This document shows, in pieces, positions 61,537 through 64,000 of a DNA stretch of 64,000 bases. This stretch comes from Zhongshania aquimaris (lineage in GTDB: Bacteria; Pseudomonadota; Gammaproteobacteria; Pseudomonadales; Spongiibacteraceae): positions 248,001-312,000 of the forward strand of contig NZ_JAHWDQ010000002.1 of assembly GCF_019312595.1 (NCBI RefSeq). The letters run 5' to 3'. Below the pieces are notes generated by a model. The model was not told the DNA's origin and made no database searches. It worked only from the letters and a program-made list of their open reading frames with translations. Position 1 is the stretch's first letter; each line of letters starts with the position of its first letter. The translations under genes were made by a program, and so were the position numbers.

Positions 61537-61564
61537 ATGCAGGTTTCTTTAGGTCTAGCCATGC

Positions 61565-61596
61565 AAGGCACGACATAAATGTCGTGCCTTTTTTAT
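61565..61596 (+). terminator. Rho-independent terminator after the FHA gene
   Basis: Stem AAGGCACGACA / TGTCGTGCCTT with a four-base loop, followed by T-rich sequence. It ends the PP2C-FHA transcript. Confidence 0.9.
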
Positions 61597-61760
61597 TTGT
61601 GTCAGGTGGGCGATTGACAATATCGCACCGCTATCTAGATCGAGGAAAGCAGTTCGTAGCTTGGGTAGAGGAACGACAAGTTTTAAACTGGACGCCGATT
61701 CGGGCGCCCCGACGGGGTTTATCAAACCCAATATGGTGGGATGTTCTACCATCGCTATAT

Positions 61761-62171
61761 TTATTGCGAACAAGCCCCCAGAGCGGGGTGGCATATATAT
61801 GTCTGAATTTGTTTCTGGCGCTGTTCGTAGAGCTCAGCCATGCAAAGGTGATATTGCATTCCCGCCATACTACCTCCCCAGCTTATTAGCAGGCGGCAGT
61901 GCTGTCCGGCGTACACAAGCCAGGCATCCTGCGCGGATTGAATGTCCTCAGCTTGCGGGCCAAAGCCCTGGTTCTTTGACTTCGCCATGGCGAGTACTTC
62001 AGCAAGGCTATTGTTGAATGCGGCTTGTTGAGCTTGATGCTGCTGTGCGGCGCAGACGTTTAATTCGCGCTGGCTGCCGTCCATTGTGCAATTCGCCGTC
62101 GTGGATTCTGCTGTGCAGGCAATGGCAGTAAACGATATTAGTGCGGCGTAAAACCAGGGCTTTAGCATCAA
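61761..62171 (-). CDS. LprI/DUF1311-like lipoprotein
   Basis: Exported protein of 136 residues with a signal ending FTAIAC, a possible lipobox. The mature part matches the lysozyme-inhibitor LprI amino-terminal (DUF1311) pattern: cysteines in TANCTMDGSQRELNVCAAQQ and QHCRLL...YHLCMAELYEQRQKQI, with helical repeats between (NNSLAEVLAM, DIQSAQDAWLVYAGQHC). Four conserved cysteines should form disulfides. It may inhibit lysozyme or protect the envelope, but family membership is all the sequence shows. Confidence 0.8.
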   Translation of the reverse strand: MMLKPWFYAALISFTAIACTAESTTANCTMDGSQRELNVCAAQQHQAQQAAFNNSLAEVLAMAKSKNQGFGPQAEDIQSAQDAWLVYAGQHCRLLISWGGSMAGMQYHLCMAELYEQRQKQIQTYICHPALGACSQ

Positions 62172-62221
62172 AACCGCTCCATGATTTTTGGAAAAAAAGC
62201 GCCAATACGTCGATCTACATT

Positions 62222-62488
62222 TTACAAATCTAGATTGCGGGTTAACACTTCGGCAGATTTAATGATTCGCTTGGTTCGGTAAAGGTCGGGGTGCTTGTTT
62301 TCAGCTGTGTAGCCCGCCGGCTCCCCAGTACCGTAATTGACAAGCCAAGAGGTCTCTGGTCGACGTTCACCCAATAGTTTTTTTAACTCCGGCGCGGTAA
62401 TACCTAATGCTTCAGCTGCCGCATTGTTGCTGCAGCGGGTTTTGTTTTCATTTAGGTAATCTAGTATCGCTGCGATCTTGTCTTGCAT
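62222..62488 (-). CDS. Hypothetical small HTH-like protein
   Basis: Protein of 88 residues: MQDKIAAILDYLNENKTRCSNNAAAEALGITAPELKKLLGERRPETSWLVN reads as a small helix-turn-helix (AEALGITAPELKKLL), then an unstructured tail (YGTGEPAGYTAENKHPDL). AAGGA lies 12 bases upstream of the ATG. I do not recognise a named family. A DNA-binding or structural role is possible. Confidence 0.65.
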   Translation of the reverse strand: MQDKIAAILDYLNENKTRCSNNAAAEALGITAPELKKLLGERRPETSWLVNYGTGEPAGYTAENKHPDLYRTKRIIKSAEVLTRNLDL

Positions 62489-62800
62489 AATAAAACCGTG
62501 TCCTTAAAAGTAGATGTCACCATTGTCTGCTGATGGAGAGCGCAGCACGCGGCGGTGTATATAGTGTTAGATCTGCACGGCGCGCTTACGTTAATCCCGT
62601 AAGGCAATGTCCATAGCACTATCGATGTGTTTGAATAATCTGGCGATGCTGATCCTGCAGGGAAATTTCCCGTGTCGTTACCAAACGGCTTGCAAGGATG
62701 AGTGCCAGTATGCAGCAATACAGGGTATTTGTCTGTAAAGTGGGCTATTACGAGGTAATTTGCGGAAATTCTATTAGTAGAATTTCGCCATATCAACACC
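62489..62800. other. 312-base gene-free stretch with a perfect hairpin
   Basis: A 112-residue frame here lacks family features, and I do not consider it coding. At 62765-62786 there is a perfect inverted repeat GAAATTCTA-TTAG-TAGAATTTC, 15 bases past the stop of the leftward 62801-63088 gene; it lacks a T-run on that strand. It may be a 3' stabilising hairpin or an operator for the 88-residue gene. Nothing else is evident. Confidence 0.5.
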
Positions 62801-63088
62801 TTAGCCCTTGATAATGGAAACTCCGCTGACCTCGGTCAAACTGACGACCTCAGCTCTTTCGATGATTTTTACCAGCGTTGTTTGAATGGTTTCATCTTCT
62901 CTTGCATCCTGATCACATACAAATTTTTGAATTTGCGGCTCAGCGCCTTCTTCTGTAATAAATGAAATCACAAGTTCGCTCGCCATCGCGGGCGTTGCGC
63001 CAAAATATTCCAAAGTGATTGAAGGGTAGCCATGGAAGCCTTTCTTGAGCTGCTTAGCGATACGCTTTTTTGCTTTGTCTAAATGCAT
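62801..63088 (-). CDS. Conserved hypothetical protein
   Basis: Protein of 95 residues from the internal ATG (MHLDKAKKRIAKQLKKGFHGYPSITLEYFG). The longer frame to 63154 adds an unlikely cysteine-rich leader. An amphipathic basic helix is followed by an alpha/beta domain (ELVISFITEEGAEPQIQKFVCDQDAREDETIQTTLVKIIERAEV). The KKGFHGYP...I-L-Y-G pattern recurs in small proteins of marine gammaproteobacteria (recollection). Function unknown. Confidence 0.72.
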   Translation of the reverse strand: MHLDKAKKRIAKQLKKGFHGYPSITLEYFGATPAMASELVISFITEEGAEPQIQKFVCDQDAREDETIQTTLVKIIERAEVVSLTEVSGVSIIKG

Positions 63089-63244
63089 AAAATAATTCTC
63101 AGGATAGGCAGTTTGCTTAATGCAATTGTGTTTAAACGCGCACGAAGAAAGCAATTAAAAATGTGTTTACCCGATAGGAAAAAGAAAGCGCCAATAAACG
63201 GTCAGTTTTTAAAAATCCACAAGGTATTGTTGGGCTACGACGAT

Positions 63245-64000
63245 TTAAATCACAGCATTATTTTTTAATGACACTAAGCGTTCAGCCGTCATACCAAGTA
63301 GTTCGGTTAACACCTCTTCAGTGTGTTGCCCAAGTTTAGGGCCGGCCCACTGCGTGCCGCCTGGGGTGCCGACAAGTTTTGGCGACATGCCGGGAATGGT
63401 GACCGTGCTGCTGTCGTCCAAGCCCACTTTTTCAAATAAGCCCCGCGCTTGAAAATGCGGGTCATTAGCCATGTCTTCGGCATTGTAAATTGGCCCAGCG
63501 GGTACGCGCACCGCGTCCAATTTTTCAATGACAGACTTTATCGGATGGCCAAGGCACCATTGGCTGATGGCGTCGTCTATTTTCTGTTGGTGTATAACGC
63601 GGCCCGCATTGTCTGCCATGGCGGGATCATCAGCAAAATCCTTACGACCTATTTCGGTCATGAGGCGTTTAAATATGGAGTCGCCATTGCCGCCGATAAT
63701 GACAAATTTATCGTCGAGGCAGCGATAGGTGTTGGTCGGTACTATGCCTGTTAGTGTCGTGCCGGAGGCTTCACGGATAATACCCTCTTCCGCGTACTCG
63801 GGCACCACCGATTCCAACATATTAAACATGGTTTCATATAGGGCAACATCGACCACTTGGCCATTGTGTATGCCGCGATCGCGGGCATTTAGGGCCATCA
63901 ATATGCCAATGATGGCGTGCAGAGACGCAATGCTATCGCCGAGACTCAGGTTAGGTCTTACCGGCGCTTCGCCGGGAAATCCATTGAGGTGGCGGAAGCC
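63245..64000 (-). CDS. CaiB/BaiF-family CoA-transferase, C-terminal part (5' end outside window)
   Basis: Class III CoA-transferase, which moves CoA between carboxylic acids, often in carnitine, bile-acid or aromatic-acid metabolism. The frame remains open to the last base of the window: upstream of the first in-frame ATG it reads PNLSLGDSIASLHAIIGIL, the family core, so the gene continues beyond 64000. Other marks are DGQ-like HNGQVVDVALYETMFNMLE, GGNGDSIFKRLM, RVPAGPIYNAEDMANDPHFQARGLF and GQHTEEVLTELLG. The substrate is unknown. Confidence 0.93.
   Translation of the reverse strand, partial: GFRHLNGFPGEAPVRPNLSLGDSIASLHAIIGILMALNARDRGIHNGQVVDVALYETMFNMLESVVPEYAEEGIIREASGTTLTGIVPTNTYRCLDDKFVIIGGNGDSIFKRLMTEIGRKDFADDPAMADNAGRVIHQQKIDDAISQWCLGHPIKSVIEKLDAVRVPAGPIYNAEDMANDPHFQARGLFEKVGLDDSSTVTIPGMSPKLVGTPGGTQWAGPKLGQHTEEVLTELLGMTAERLVSLKNNAVI

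Noticed and set aside
61584-62017. Two plus-strand frames of 101 and 118 residues after the FHA terminator
   Set aside because: They run antisense over the LprI-like gene and show no domain; the first begins within the terminator.
62461-62799. 112-residue minus-strand frame
   Set aside because: Overlaps the start of the 88-residue gene and lacks any recognisable motif or start signal.
1-64000. CRISPR arrays, tRNA genes, IS elements or prophage
   Set aside because: No regularly spaced repeats, no tRNA T-loop consensus in the intergenic regions, and no transposase or integrase frame were seen.

Overview
The window reads as ordinary, gene-dense chromosome of a marine-type gammaproteobacterium. 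The order polA - engB - cytochrome c5 - cytochrome c4 - dsbA at the left end is typical of the Pseudomonas/Cellvibrio/Spongiibacter side of the class. Ectoine synthesis, a SulP carrier, TIGR03862 and TIGR03623 proteins and a DUF7064-like protein fit a Spongiibacteraceae-like host (inference; no rRNA is present). I see no tRNA, rRNA, IS element, prophage or CRISPR array. Base composition looks even, with no obvious island.

Layout. 1-3.9 kb: end of polA, a candidate sRNA, engB, two c-type cytochromes and a DsbA-like lipoprotein. 4-7.1 kb: a three-gene operon of a RimK-like ATP-grasp ligase, an inactive-transglutaminase/7TM protein and a retropepsin-like protease. 7.2-10.1 kb: photolyase with a DUF523/DUF1722 protein, and a second cytochrome c5. 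10.4-17.4 kb: osmoprotection locus with a divergent MarR regulator (ectR-like), ectA, ectB, ectC, ask, a TPR membrane protein and an SSS-family symporter. 17.4-22.7 kb: TetR regulator divergent from an uncharacterised trio (PEP-synthase-like phosphotransferase, DUF7064-like protein, LLM flavin enzyme). 22.8-24.4 kb: DUF3465, TauE/SafE and a 39-residue lysine-rich protein. 24.6-28.7 kb: ECF42-type sigma factor with YCII/DGPF, VOC and DUF1428 proteins. 28.8-31 kb: eutBC. 31-36 kb: GAF/degenerate-GGDEF protein and a large hybrid kinase. 36-43 kb: miscellaneous metabolic and envelope genes. 43.3-49.4 kb: an AddAB-like nuclease/helicase pair. 50-51 kb: a CNNM/CorC-type protein. 51.2-59.8 kb: a sulfide-oxidation and respiration locus. 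59.9-61.5 kb: PP2C phosphatase and FHA protein. 61.8-64 kb: small proteins and a partial CoA-transferase.

The most notable system lies at 51.2-59.8 kb. A divergently transcribed sigma-54 activator has the three-cysteine spacing of the sulfane-sulfur sensor FisR. It faces a five-gene operon: a short bd-type quinol oxidase (cydAB/cioAB-like), a persulfide dioxygenase, a sulfurtransferase-SQR fusion and a SulP transporter. A near-consensus sigma-54 promoter (minus strand, 58051-58066) and TTGTCA/TGACAA inverted repeats about 130-170 bp upstream of its predicted start point complete the circuit. The inferred pathway is: sulfide oxidised by SQR, persulfide oxidised by PDO to sulfite, electrons passed through quinol to a bd oxidase expected to tolerate sulfide, and oxyanion moved by SulP.

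All family assignments come from reading the proteins and from memory of the families; no database search was run.
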